Source: Nitrososphaeraceae archaeon
GTDB taxonomy: Archaea; Thermoproteota; Nitrososphaeria; Nitrososphaerales; Nitrososphaeraceae
Reading direction: 5' to 3'
NCBI GenBank assembly: GCA_025936955.1
Contig: JAICSL010000113.1
Span: forward strand, 1 to 6,187
Length of the DNA: 6,187 bases
The notes beneath the pieces are model-generated. The model searched no databases. It saw only the letters and a list, made by a program, of their open reading frames with translations, and was not told where the DNA came from. Positions 1 to 5,337 of this stretch are shown here, in pieces. Both the position numbers and the translations under genes were made by a program. Positions within the stretch are counted from its first letter, which is position 1; each line of letters begins with the position of its first letter.

Positions 1-506
1 GGCGACACTACAATTGGTTTGTTGAGTTTCATTTTATTCACAGCGTATTCTGCTAGAAGAGGTATCGAAGAGATGTTTTGAACATCAATTGTAAAATATG
101 ATAATGCTCGAATACTGTGGGCGTCAACTGTTATCAATCTCTTAGTTCCAACGGCTTCGAGTAATTTTGCCACCAGTGAGATGCTGACAAACTCATCCTT
201 TAGAAAAGCTCTGTCTTGACGCGTGTATGCCAAATATGGGATAACAATACACAGGTCTTCTGCTTTATCATCTGAACATTTTTTTAGTATCATCAAAGCT
301 TGGAGTAGATGACGATCCGCTGGAGGATAAGTTGATTGTATTACTATACAATATTTTTCTTCAACTCTGTCCATTCTGATCTTACTCTCACCATCTGTGA
401 ATGTATGAGATTCTACACGTATTATGTCCATATCTAGGTTATGACCGACCTTTGTAGCAAGGTCAATACAAGAAGGTCCAGCTATAATTGAAATTTTTTT
501 TGGCAA
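1..506 (-). CDS. prs: Ribose-phosphate pyrophosphokinase (PRPP synthetase), N-terminal part, cut by window edge
   Basis: Reading the minus strand from 506 to the left edge gives about 168 residues open to the end, beginning (M)PKKISIIAGPSC. It makes PRPP from ribose 5-phosphate and ATP in the cytoplasm, feeding nucleotide, histidine and nicotinamide synthesis. Seen family signatures are IIAGPS at the N terminus, FTDGESKIRM, the ADRHLLQALM helix, VIPYLAYTRQDRAF (nucleotide-binding loop), GTKRLITVDAHS (the Asp-x-His metal/ribose-phosphate site) and a final stretch ending NKPIVVSP. Family members are about 290 residues, so the second domain with the PRPP loop and flexible catalytic loop lies outside the window. 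The chosen start is TTG at 506, which places the first beta-strand where the family begins. No ATG is available. A GTG at 608 in the same frame would add 34 residues that do not resemble the family. The gene lies downstream of the murI-like gene on the same strand. Identification is firm; the start is not. Confidence 0.9.
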   Translation of the reverse strand, partial: MPKKISIIAGPSCIDLATKVGHNLDMDIIRVESHTFTDGESKIRMDRVEEKYCIVIQSTYPPADRHLLQALMILKKCSDDKAEDLCIVIPYLAYTRQDRAFLKDEFVSISLVAKLLEAVGTKRLITVDAHSIRALSYFTIDVQNISSIPLLAEYAVNKMKLNKPIVVS

Positions 507-534
507 GTGACAGGAATCTTTAAGAAGGGATATC

Positions 535-541
535 TTAAAAA
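535..541 (-). promoter_or_regulatory. Possible TATA box for prs
   Basis: The minus strand reads TTTTTAA here, about 30 nt upstream of the TTG at 506. This fits an archaeal TATA box giving a very short leader. A second AT-rich stretch (TATAATATAT) lies about 25 nt further upstream. Either could be used, or prs could be read from the murI promoter. The match to an archaeal TATA box is modest and the region is AT-rich throughout. Confidence 0.3.
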
Positions 542-608
542 TGTTGATTGAACTGCATATATTATAACTCTTCAGGCTTGTTTGAATTCTGTATCTATAA
601 GAGTACAC

Positions 609-653
609 CTATGTTTTGTTCCCCGATTCGAGGAACAAATGGCGATAACATAG
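609..653 (-). other. Long stem-loop in the murI-prs spacer, possible structured leader RNA
   Basis: An 11-bp stem (615-625 with 629-639) closes a three-base loop. It is flanked by a second 6-bp stem (648-653 with 609-614) directly abutting it on one side and separated by 8 unpaired bases on the other. On the minus strand every position pairs, with one G-U wobble at 623/631. On the plus strand the same pair would be C-A, so the structure favours the minus-strand transcript that runs from murI towards prs. No T-tract follows it, so it does not look like a terminator. It could be a processing or protein-binding site, a leader regulator of prs, or chance. No known riboswitch family is recognised. 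Confidence 0.45.
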
Positions 654-713
654 CATGGTAGATGTATTGATTCAAAATGATTTATACCGTGGCATAAGAT
701 TTCGTCCATAATT

Positions 714-1514
714 CTAAAATCCAATAAAAACCTCTTCAACAGATTCTTTAATCCCCATCGCATGGATTATCTTCTCAAACTGCCTTTTTTCTTTAGATAC
801 CATAATCCGTAGCCTACCAGAGCCAGTTTTCTTTAACATTCTATTCTGTAACAAGAATTTACGTACATCCCTCGCCACAATACTTGCAGGGTCCAAAAAC
901 TTTACTGTGGGCAAAAAATAATTTAGATATTTTTTTACAAAATGGAGATGAGTGCTGGACAGAGTTATTACATCGATCTGCTTATCTATTCTATCTCCTA
1001 GGACCCTTGATATTACGTCAAATGTCTTACGTTCATTGTTAATGTAAGTACCATTTTCAATTAAATCAATAATCGGTGATGCATTAAATCTGGTTATGAG
1101 AATGTTCTGTGGTATTTCTCTTCGAATTTGATTCTGCAGCTGTTCACTGCTAATTGTTCCCGCTGTTGCCATGATCCCTATATGTTTTTTCTTTGTTATC
1201 TTCGATGCTTCTTTTAACGGAGGAGTGACACCTATTAGTGGAATATTTGTTAATTCTTTGATTTCCTCTAACAACTGAACAGATGGCGTATTTGATGCAA
1301 TTACAGTGAGTTTCGGTTTAAATCTTTCTAAATATCTTATTGTATTTGTGATGATGTCCCGTAATTGAGAATGTGATTTACTTCCATAAGGGAAGTGAGC
1401 TTTATCTGCAAAGTAGAGTAAGTTCTCGGAAGGTATTTCCTTTTTTAACTCCTTTATGATTGAAAGTGATCCTATACCGGAGTCAAAGACTGCCACAGGG
1501 TTATTGATAAACAC
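714..1514 (-). CDS. Glutamate-racemase-like protein lacking both catalytic cysteines
   Basis: This 266-residue protein has the length and motif order of the Asp/Glu racemase (MurI) family. VFDSGIGSLSI is at 9-19, YFADKAHFPYGSKS at 34-47, IASNTPS at 72-78, GVTPP at 95-99, GIMATAGTISS at 113-123 and TLSSTHLHF at 184-192. True MurI uses two cysteines, in the A-C-N-T and G-C-T-H motifs, to exchange the alpha proton of glutamate. Here both are serine: residue 74 (TCA at 1293-1295) and residue 187 (AGC at 954-956). The glycine before the second is serine too. The DSG motif, the Tyr-Gly and His189 remain. Ordinary racemase chemistry is therefore unlikely, and an archaeon would not need D-glutamate for murein. 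It may be a relative with another reaction or a binding role. The start is GTG; an in-frame stop lies three codons upstream, so no longer start exists. A TATA-like box 22-27 nt upstream suggests a leaderless transcript. Family assignment is sure; activity is unknown. Confidence 0.8.
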   Translation of the reverse strand: MFINNPVAVFDSGIGSLSIIKELKKEIPSENLLYFADKAHFPYGSKSHSQLRDIITNTIRYLERFKPKLTVIASNTPSVQLLEEIKELTNIPLIGVTPPLKEASKITKKKHIGIMATAGTISSEQLQNQIRREIPQNILITRFNASPIIDLIENGTYINNERKTFDVISRVLGDRIDKQIDVITLSSTHLHFVKKYLNYFLPTVKFLDPASIVARDVRKFLLQNRMLKKTGSGRLRIMVSKEKRQFEKIIHAMGIKESVEEVFIGF

Positions 1515-1535
1515 ATTTTTCTATCATAATCCTTG

Positions 1536-1541
1536 TATAAA
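1536..1541 (-). promoter_or_regulatory. TATA box of the murI-like gene
   Basis: The minus strand reads TTTATA at 27 to 22 nt upstream of the GTG start at 1514. This is the spacing expected if transcription starts at or next to the start codon, giving a leaderless mRNA. No purine-rich ribosome binding site lies in front of the GTG, which agrees with that reading. Confidence 0.55.
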
Positions 1542-1557
1542 TGTGAATCTTACCGTA

Positions 1558-1575
1558 TAATAATTCATATTATTA
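1558..1575. repeat. AT-only inverted repeat upstream of the murI-like promoter
   Basis: TAATAAT and ATTATTA form perfect 7-base arms around the four bases TCAT. The centre is about 28 bp upstream of the centre of the TATA box of the murI-like gene, a place where an activator or repressor could bind. In such AT-rich DNA a repeat like this can arise by chance. The rest of the spacer up to 1772 shows no gene or RNA that I recognise. Confidence 0.3.
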
Positions 1576-1772
1576 TTTTATTAACTTTAGATCTTGAAAA
1601 TCCATTTTATCGGAAGCATTATAGTAGAGCATAGAAACCTTATTGCAAGATATTTAGCCAGGGTAAATGTGTTCAGAGATGTCTAGGGAATTTTATTTGG
1701 AATCTTCCTCTACTGACTCATATTCTGCATTTGGTTATCTATTGTAAAGTAGTACAGTTGTGGAGATATTTC

Positions 1773-1779
1773 AAAAAAA
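1773..1779 (-). terminator. T-tract terminator after the 191-residue gene
   Basis: The minus strand carries seven consecutive T residues immediately after the TAA stop of the 2355-1780 gene. Archaeal RNA polymerase commonly stops at such T-tracts without a hairpin. It would separate this gene's transcript from the murI-like gene downstream, which has its own promoter. Confidence 0.4.
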
Positions 1780-2355
1780 TTACTTTTTCAAATATATATA
1801 TAGTGGGATAAGAGGATGGTAAAATGGCAAAGATTGTTCGTTCTTTCTATTGTAACCTATCATGACCATTCTTCCTTCAAGTACATTTTGCAATTCTTTT
1901 ATGACTTCATTTTCGGCTAATGGCCCATAAATGTGAAAGAAATATTCTTGATCATAATAGCATATATGCTGTATAAAACAATCGGCTAATATGAAAGGAT
2001 CGTTCGATAGTTTTTCTTTCACTAGCTTAACCTCATTCTCAACTACTATTTGTAATTCCCTTTTGATGTATCTATTACGCGTAAATTCAGAATCCATTAA
2101 TGCTTTTGTCCTATTTTTATATACTTCAATGTCTCTAGTCATTTGAGTAATAGTGCGGTCAGCAAGATCGATGACTTTCCTTACTTCATCATTTCCGATA
2201 ATCTTATTTTTCTTTCCGTAGAGATATAATATGCACATCAATTCGTCGCTTTTTATAAATGGAAAATTTTCATTACCCATCATAAATTCTTCAATGCGTG
2301 TTGAAATATTTTCTGGGAGAATGATATTCATCTGAGAATCAGTAGTCACGGTCAT
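1780..2355 (-). CDS. Hypothetical 191-residue helical protein
   Basis: I do not recognise this protein. It is 191 residues, soluble-looking, with no signal peptide or membrane helix. The part from about residue 35 to 80 (SDELMCILYLYGKK, then NDEVRKVIDLADRTITQMTRDIEVYK) alternates helices in a way that could form a helix-turn-helix or winged-helix unit, but this is only a guess from the pattern. Residues 80-120 are charged and probably one or two long helices (RNRYIKRELQIVVENEVKLVKEK, written here only up to the family-neutral part: a run rich in Lys, Glu and Val). The C-terminal half has many aromatic residues (CYYDQEYFFHIYG near 132-144; the end is YIYLKK). The ATG at 2355 is taken as the start; a second Met at residue 9 is possible. 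A T-tract follows the stop directly. It is divergent from the 99-residue gene across 66 bp. It appears to be a genuine gene because of its length in frame and clean promoter and terminator signals. Confidence 0.7.
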   Translation of the reverse strand: MTVTTDSQMNIILPENISTRIEEFMMGNENFPFIKSDELMCILYLYGKKNKIIGNDEVRKVIDLADRTITQMTRDIEVYKNRTKALMDSEFTRNRYIKRELQIVVENEVKLVKEKLSNDPFILADCFIQHICYYDQEYFFHIYGPLAENEVIKELQNVLEGRMVMIGYNRKNEQSLPFYHPLIPLYIYLKK

Positions 2356-2387
2356 TTACCTAAACAGAATTATTTATCATCGACATG

Positions 2388-2396
2388 TTTATAGAG
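2388..2396. promoter_or_regulatory. Shared TATA region of a divergent gene pair
   Basis: The plus strand reads GTTTATAGA, giving TTTATA 27-34 nt before the ATG at 2422. The same bases on the minus strand read TATAAA about 33-38 nt before the ATG at 2355. One AT element may therefore serve both directions, or each gene may use a separate weak box. For the minus-strand gene, a nearer AT run (ATAAATAA, 15-22 nt upstream) and a weak AGGT just before its ATG are alternatives. Confidence 0.4.
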
Positions 2397-2421
2397 AATA
2401 CGGTAAGAGTTAATATCAAGT

Positions 2422-2721
2422 ATGTCAACATTAGATACAACTAAAAATATATACCTTATAGTTCATGGCAGAAAACAGATACTTGAAGAAGTAAAAGAAA
2501 AACTTGTATTGAAAGGATTTGAAAAAGAAAAGATGCAGATCGCAAGTTTAGAAAGAGCAGGTAATAAGGGTGAATATGTTGCAATGATTTGGCCTCCCTC
2601 TTCACCGAAGGAGATTATTGTAAGCGAGATTACGGAAATTGGGGTAATTGGAAGAAGCGACGGTATGGGTGCATGGGCGTCTGTAAACCAAAATGAATTA
2701 TATAGAATTCCTCTAAACTAA
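2422..2721 (+). CDS. Hypothetical 99-residue protein
   Basis: I do not recognise this protein. It is the only plus-strand gene in the window. It is small and soluble-looking, with no signal peptide, membrane helix or cysteine. The N-terminal half suggests strand-helix-strand (NIYLIVHGRKQILEEVKEKL, then KMQIASLERAG). The middle has the run MIWPPSSPKEII. The C-terminal part has a glycine-rich turn (VIGRSDGMGAWASV, about 75-88). No metal-binding or catalytic motif is apparent. The start ATG at 2422 fits a TATA-like box about 30 nt upstream and leaves only a very short leader. T-rich stretches follow the stop. Divergence from the 191-residue gene within 66 bp suggests possible shared control. That promoter/terminator context supports it being a real gene. 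Confidence 0.65.
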   Translation: MSTLDTTKNIYLIVHGRKQILEEVKEKLVLKGFEKEKMQIASLERAGNKGEYVAMIWPPSSPKEIIVSEITEIGVIGRSDGMGAWASVNQNELYRIPLN

Positions 2722-2730
2722 ATTATGATA

Positions 2731-2780
2731 TTTTTTAATCTTCTACTCATATTGATTTAGAATAGCAATACTTTTTTTTT
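2731..2780 (+). terminator. T-tract terminators after the 99-residue gene
   Basis: Two T-runs lie on the plus strand downstream of the stop at 2721: about six T at 2732-2738 and nine uninterrupted T at 2772-2780. No strong hairpin precedes them, as is normal for archaeal termination. They also mark the end of the only plus-strand unit before the convergent zinc-finger gene. Confidence 0.5.
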
Positions 2781-2814
2781 ACATTATGATTAATCTGGAA
2801 ATTCTTTGATCGGT

Positions 2815-3174
2815 TTAGAAATAATGTATTCTTTGATGTATACTCCGCTGGCCTTCACTTTCGAAGGGCATGCCACAATGAATACAAATATATATATCTA
2901 ATTGTTCCAAGTCTCCTTTCTTTAATACTACTATTTCATTTTCAGCATGAATGTTCTCGGTGATAATATATCCTTCGCATATTTCTGTAAGTATACTTTC
3001 TACTGTCTTCTTTATTGTTTGAATGCTGCTAGTTGTATTCAAACTAATAATATCATCGTTATCAGAATAGCTTTGTTCTAATTGGAATTGAGTTATAAGA
3101 AAATTTATGAGTTTGGATCTTGCTACTGTCGGTAAGAAACCTATATTGATTCTTATAATCATAGGTATTGTCAT
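2815..3174 (-). CDS. Small protein with one C-terminal C2H2 zinc finger
   Basis: This 119-residue protein ends in a textbook single C2H2 finger. Its pattern is Y-x-C-x2-C-x3-F-x8-H-x3-H with Cys97, Cys100, Phe104, His113 and His117, only two residues from the C terminus. It presumably binds one zinc ion. A lone finger is weak for DNA recognition by itself, so it may work as a dimer or bind protein or RNA. The N-terminal 95 residues are of no family I know. They look like alternating strand and helix (MIIRINIGFLP, a helix ARSKLINFLITQFQ, an acidic linker with SDNDD near 37-41, and a helix QTIKKTVESILTEICEG). Two starts are possible: ATG at 3174, or ATG at 3162, four codons later. The second sits about 26 nt from a TTAAAAAG box and would suit a leaderless mRNA. 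It lies 112 bp downstream of cbiF on the same strand, with no T-tract between, so read-through is possible. Small C2H2 proteins of this kind are frequent in Thaumarchaeota. Confidence 0.75.
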   Translation of the reverse strand: MTIPMIIRINIGFLPTVARSKLINFLITQFQLEQSYSDNDDIISLNTTSSIQTIKKTVESILTEICEGYIITENIHAENEIVVLKKGDLEQLDIYICIHCGMPFESEGQRSIHQRIHYF

Positions 3175-3183
3175 GGCTTAGAT

Positions 3184-3192
3184 GCTTTTTAA
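3184..3192 (-). promoter_or_regulatory. Possible TATA box of the zinc-finger gene
   Basis: The minus strand reads GTTAAAAAG in this stretch. It is too close (11-18 nt) to the ATG at 3174 but at the expected spacing of about 26 nt from the ATG at 3162. It is therefore evidence for the shorter start if the gene has its own promoter. Confidence 0.3.
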
Positions 3193-3286
3193 CATTAATT
3201 CATTTTGGCTCTTATCAGCTTAAGATATCAGTATATTACTTGACTCCGTCGATGTCAATCATTAATTTTAACAATCTTTAGTTGTC

Positions 3287-4075
3287 TCAGTTTGTCTTAT
3301 CTTTTGCTCTTCTGTACCCATGTGTGAATCCTGAATCATAAACTTTTGAATATTCATATCTTTTTGGTTTTACGATGTCTCCAACAATTATGATTGCGGT
3401 TTTTATTATTTTTGAATCTTTAGTTTTCCTTACGATATCGCCAAGAGTTCCTTCAATTATTTTTTGATCTTCCCATGTTGCTTTATAAACAACGGCTACC
3501 GGTGTTTCCTTTGTATATATCCCGCCATTAAAAAGCTCTTCAACTATGTCTTCTATTAGGTGAACACTCAAATAAAATGCCATTGTACATCCATGCTTAG
3601 AAAGTTCAGAAATTTTTTCTCTCGCAGGAACCGGCGTTCTAAATTCTGCTCTCGTTATTATTAGAGTTTGTGTATTACCTGGTAGAGTGAGTTCTAGGTT
3701 CATGGCAGCTGAAGCTCCTAATATTGCTGTTACTCCTGGAACTATTTTACATTCTATGCCATCGTTTTCTAATTTATCAATTTGTTCTCTTATAGTACTA
3801 AAAAGTCCAGGATCTCCATCATGTAATCGAATGGCAAGTTTATCTGCTTTTGTTGATTCTTTTAAAAGCTTGTAAATGGTATCTCTTTCCATAAGAGCAG
3901 CGTTATAAAGAATAGAATCATTTTTTGCATATTCTAATACCTTCGGATTTAGAAGCGAACCAGAATATATTATAATATCCGCTCTCTCTATCAGTTTTTT
4001 CGCTTTAATAGTTAGAAGATCTGGGTCCCCGGGTCCAGAACCTACAAAATAAACTATATTCTTATCTTCTATCAT
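3287..4075 (-). CDS. cbiF: Cobalt-precorrin-4 C11-methyltransferase (CbiF/CobM)
   Basis: CbiF transfers a methyl group from S-adenosylmethionine to C11 of the corrin precursor in cobalamin synthesis. The protein (262 residues, typical length) has the tetrapyrrole methylase fold. Seen are VYFVGSGPGDPDLLT (8-22), IIIYSGSLL (34-42), the HDGDPGLFSTIREQ loop (85-98; DGDP is the substrate/SAM loop), VPGVTAILGASAAM, LELTLPGNTQTLIITR followed by RTPVP, TMAFYLSVHLIE, TPVAVVYKATWEDQ, GTLGDI and TAIIIVGD. The YSGSL, RTPVP and KATWEDQ blocks distinguish CbiF/CobM from other methylases of this fold. I chose ATG at 4075. An in-frame TTG at 4090 would add only five residues, which are unlike the family's N terminus. 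The start overlaps the end of cbiL by 14 nt (ATGATAG lies inside cbiL), so the two are co-transcribed and probably translationally coupled. The very C terminus (HGYRRAKDKTN) is variable. Confidence 0.93.
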   Translation of the reverse strand: MIEDKNIVYFVGSGPGDPDLLTIKAKKLIERADIIIYSGSLLNPKVLEYAKNDSILYNAALMERDTIYKLLKESTKADKLAIRLHDGDPGLFSTIREQIDKLENDGIECKIVPGVTAILGASAAMNLELTLPGNTQTLIITRAEFRTPVPAREKISELSKHGCTMAFYLSVHLIEDIVEELFNGGIYTKETPVAVVYKATWEDQKIIEGTLGDIVRKTKDSKIIKTAIIIVGDIVKPKRYEYSKVYDSGFTHGYRRAKDKTN

Positions 4076-4787
4076 TTTTCTTTGCCACAAGTATAGAGAA
4101 GTATTTTTCTACTGGACCCTTCATTCCACGCAGATCCTTTAATTTGCTCAGCTTCATTATCTCGCCATCTACTGATACGTCTTGTGCAACTGCAATAGTC
4201 GAATCATCAGCAAAGCCTGCATCTGCAAGCATTTCTATAACAACATCAAAGTATCTTCCGTCTTTAAGAAATATTGCTGTATCAGATAGGCTTACTGTTT
4301 GTTTTATCCGATTTAAATCATAACATGCAGGAATGATTGTCAGAGTCTCATCCCCTTCTGCAAGACTAATTTTTGCCTGCGCAGCGAATGCAAACATCGA
4401 AGTGATACCTGGGATTACCTCTATTTTAATATCTGAATAATTCTTTTTTAATTCGTTGTGGATGTAGGCCCAAGTACTATATAATGTAGGATCTCCAACA
4501 GTCAGATAAACCACCATTTTCTCAGATCTGACGGTTCGAGCAATTTCTTCAGCGTTTCTTTTCCAATACTCCTTGAGTAATTCCCTATCTTTGATCATAG
4601 GAAATATTAAACTAATAGTTCTGGTTGATTTATCAATGTATCTTTGTGCAACAGAAAGAGCAATACTTGGTTTACCTTCCTTAGCAGTTGGTGCGAATAT
4701 TATATCTGCACTTTTAATTAAATTTACTGCCTTGACCGTGAGTAATTCGGGATCGCCTGGACCACAACCAACACAGTAAAGTTTCAT
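4062..4787 (-). CDS. cbiL: Cobalt-factor II (precorrin-2) C20-methyltransferase (CbiL/CobI)
   Basis: CbiL methylates C20 of the early corrin precursor using S-adenosylmethionine, the first ring methylation after sirohydrochlorin/cobalt-factor II. The 241-residue protein has the usual family length. Seen are GCGPGDPELLTVKA (7-20), the APTAKEGKPSIA segment (32-43) that is typical of CbiL/CobI, YLTVGDPTLYSTW (94-106) with the VGDP loop, VIPGITSMFAFAAQ (124-137), LAEGDETLTIIPA (142-154) and DTAIFLKDGRY. Together these separate it from CbiF, CbiH and CobA. The paired presence of stand-alone CbiT suggests the cobalt-early route, so the substrate is more likely cobalt-factor II than metal-free precorrin-2; this is inference, as sequence alone does not settle it. 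The ATG at 4787 starts directly on the first beta-strand. A TTTAAA box 25-30 nt upstream indicates a leaderless mRNA. It heads a two-gene unit with cbiF. Confidence 0.93.
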   Translation of the reverse strand: MKLYCVGCGPGDPELLTVKAVNLIKSADIIFAPTAKEGKPSIALSVAQRYIDKSTRTISLIFPMIKDRELLKEYWKRNAEEIARTVRSEKMVVYLTVGDPTLYSTWAYIHNELKKNYSDIKIEVIPGITSMFAFAAQAKISLAEGDETLTIIPACYDLNRIKQTVSLSDTAIFLKDGRYFDVVIEMLADAGFADDSTIAVAQDVSVDGEIMKLSKLKDLRGMKGPVEKYFSILVAKKNDRR

Positions 4788-4811
4788 GTATGGGTTTTAC
4801 TAACAGAGACA

Positions 4812-4817
4812 TTTAAA
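4812..4817 (-). promoter_or_regulatory. TATA box of the cbiL-cbiF unit
   Basis: TTTAAA lies 25-30 nt before the cbiL ATG at 4787. This is the best-placed TATA box in the window and predicts transcription starting at or within a few bases of the ATG. There is no ribosome binding site in the short interval. No cobalamin riboswitch is seen between the box and the gene, and a leaderless mRNA would leave no room for one. Confidence 0.55.
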
Positions 4818-5337
4818 TTAAGGGAAACACAGTTAATTTGAAGACGTTACAATCATAGATTGCACATCCATTTGAATGCCAAAGAGAAACAAGTAGATCA
4901 TGATTCCATCGTATCATTACGGGTAGATTCTTAAATATTTTAATCCCTGCAAGTAAATGTATGCCTTTTCTTGCCGTCTAGATGATATCCGGGATCTTCA
5001 TGGATGAGTATATCATACTTACATATTGTCATTTTTTCACGGTTCCGTAGTAGCTAAAATAAAGATTGAATTGGTTTCTAAATATCTAATATTTGTAATT
5101 TCAGTTATCAAACATAAATGCACACATTTTAGGGTATTTGTTCTATCAATGAATCTCATACATTTATTCGAAGGATCTTGAGCATGTTTGATTTAATCTT
5201 GTGGCGATTTCTGGAGCCTGTTTCCAATTTTTATCGACCTATTTTGAATTTAATATATCTGCGTAAAATATTACTTTACAATTATATCATTTACATAAGA
5301 GAAGTATTTTTCATGATAGTGATAATTAGAAAAATAT
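4818..5337. other. Long gene-free AT-rich spacer between cbiT and cbiL
   Basis: About 520 bp with stops in all frames apart from one poor short frame (TTG 5178 / ATG 5184 to 5378, plus strand), which is rich in Ile, Leu, Phe and Tyr as AT-rich noncoding DNA often is. I see no tRNA, no C/D-box RNA pattern and no riboswitch core. The only local structure is a 7-bp inverted repeat, ATGATAT at 4982-4988 and ATATCAT at 5010-5016, with 21 bases between. The cbiL promoter is at its left end, and a short T-run on the minus strand (5331-5335) just after the cbiT stop may end that transcript. It may hold an unrecognised small RNA or be the remnant of a lost gene, but nothing shows either. Confidence 0.4.

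Noticed and set aside
615..639. The TTCGA-containing hairpin as the T-arm of a tRNA
   Set aside because: The loop is three bases and the stem 11 bp, not a 5-bp stem with a 7-base loop. No acceptor stem, D-arm or anticodon arm can be drawn around it on either strand.
572..763. 63-residue minus-strand frame overlapping the end of the murI-like gene and the hairpin
   Set aside because: It starts inside the racemase-like gene in another frame, has no family resemblance, and its distal half covers the hairpin. The inner ATG at 709 gives only about 45 residues with no ribosome binding site.
3687..3875. Plus-strand frame inside cbiF
   Set aside because: Antisense shadow of a clearly identified gene; no promoter or family resemblance.
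4573..4779. Plus-strand frame inside cbiL
   Set aside because: Antisense shadow of the conserved cbiL N-terminal region.
4788..4817. A cobalamin riboswitch ahead of cbiL
   Set aside because: No B12-box-like element was recognised, and the TATA position predicts a leaderless transcript without space for an aptamer.
4982..5016. 7-bp inverted repeat ATGATAT/ATATCAT as a C/D-box or other small RNA
   Set aside because: The arms are AT-rich with a 21-base loop. No RUGAUGA plus CUGA box pair at proper spacing was found, so it is compatible with chance.
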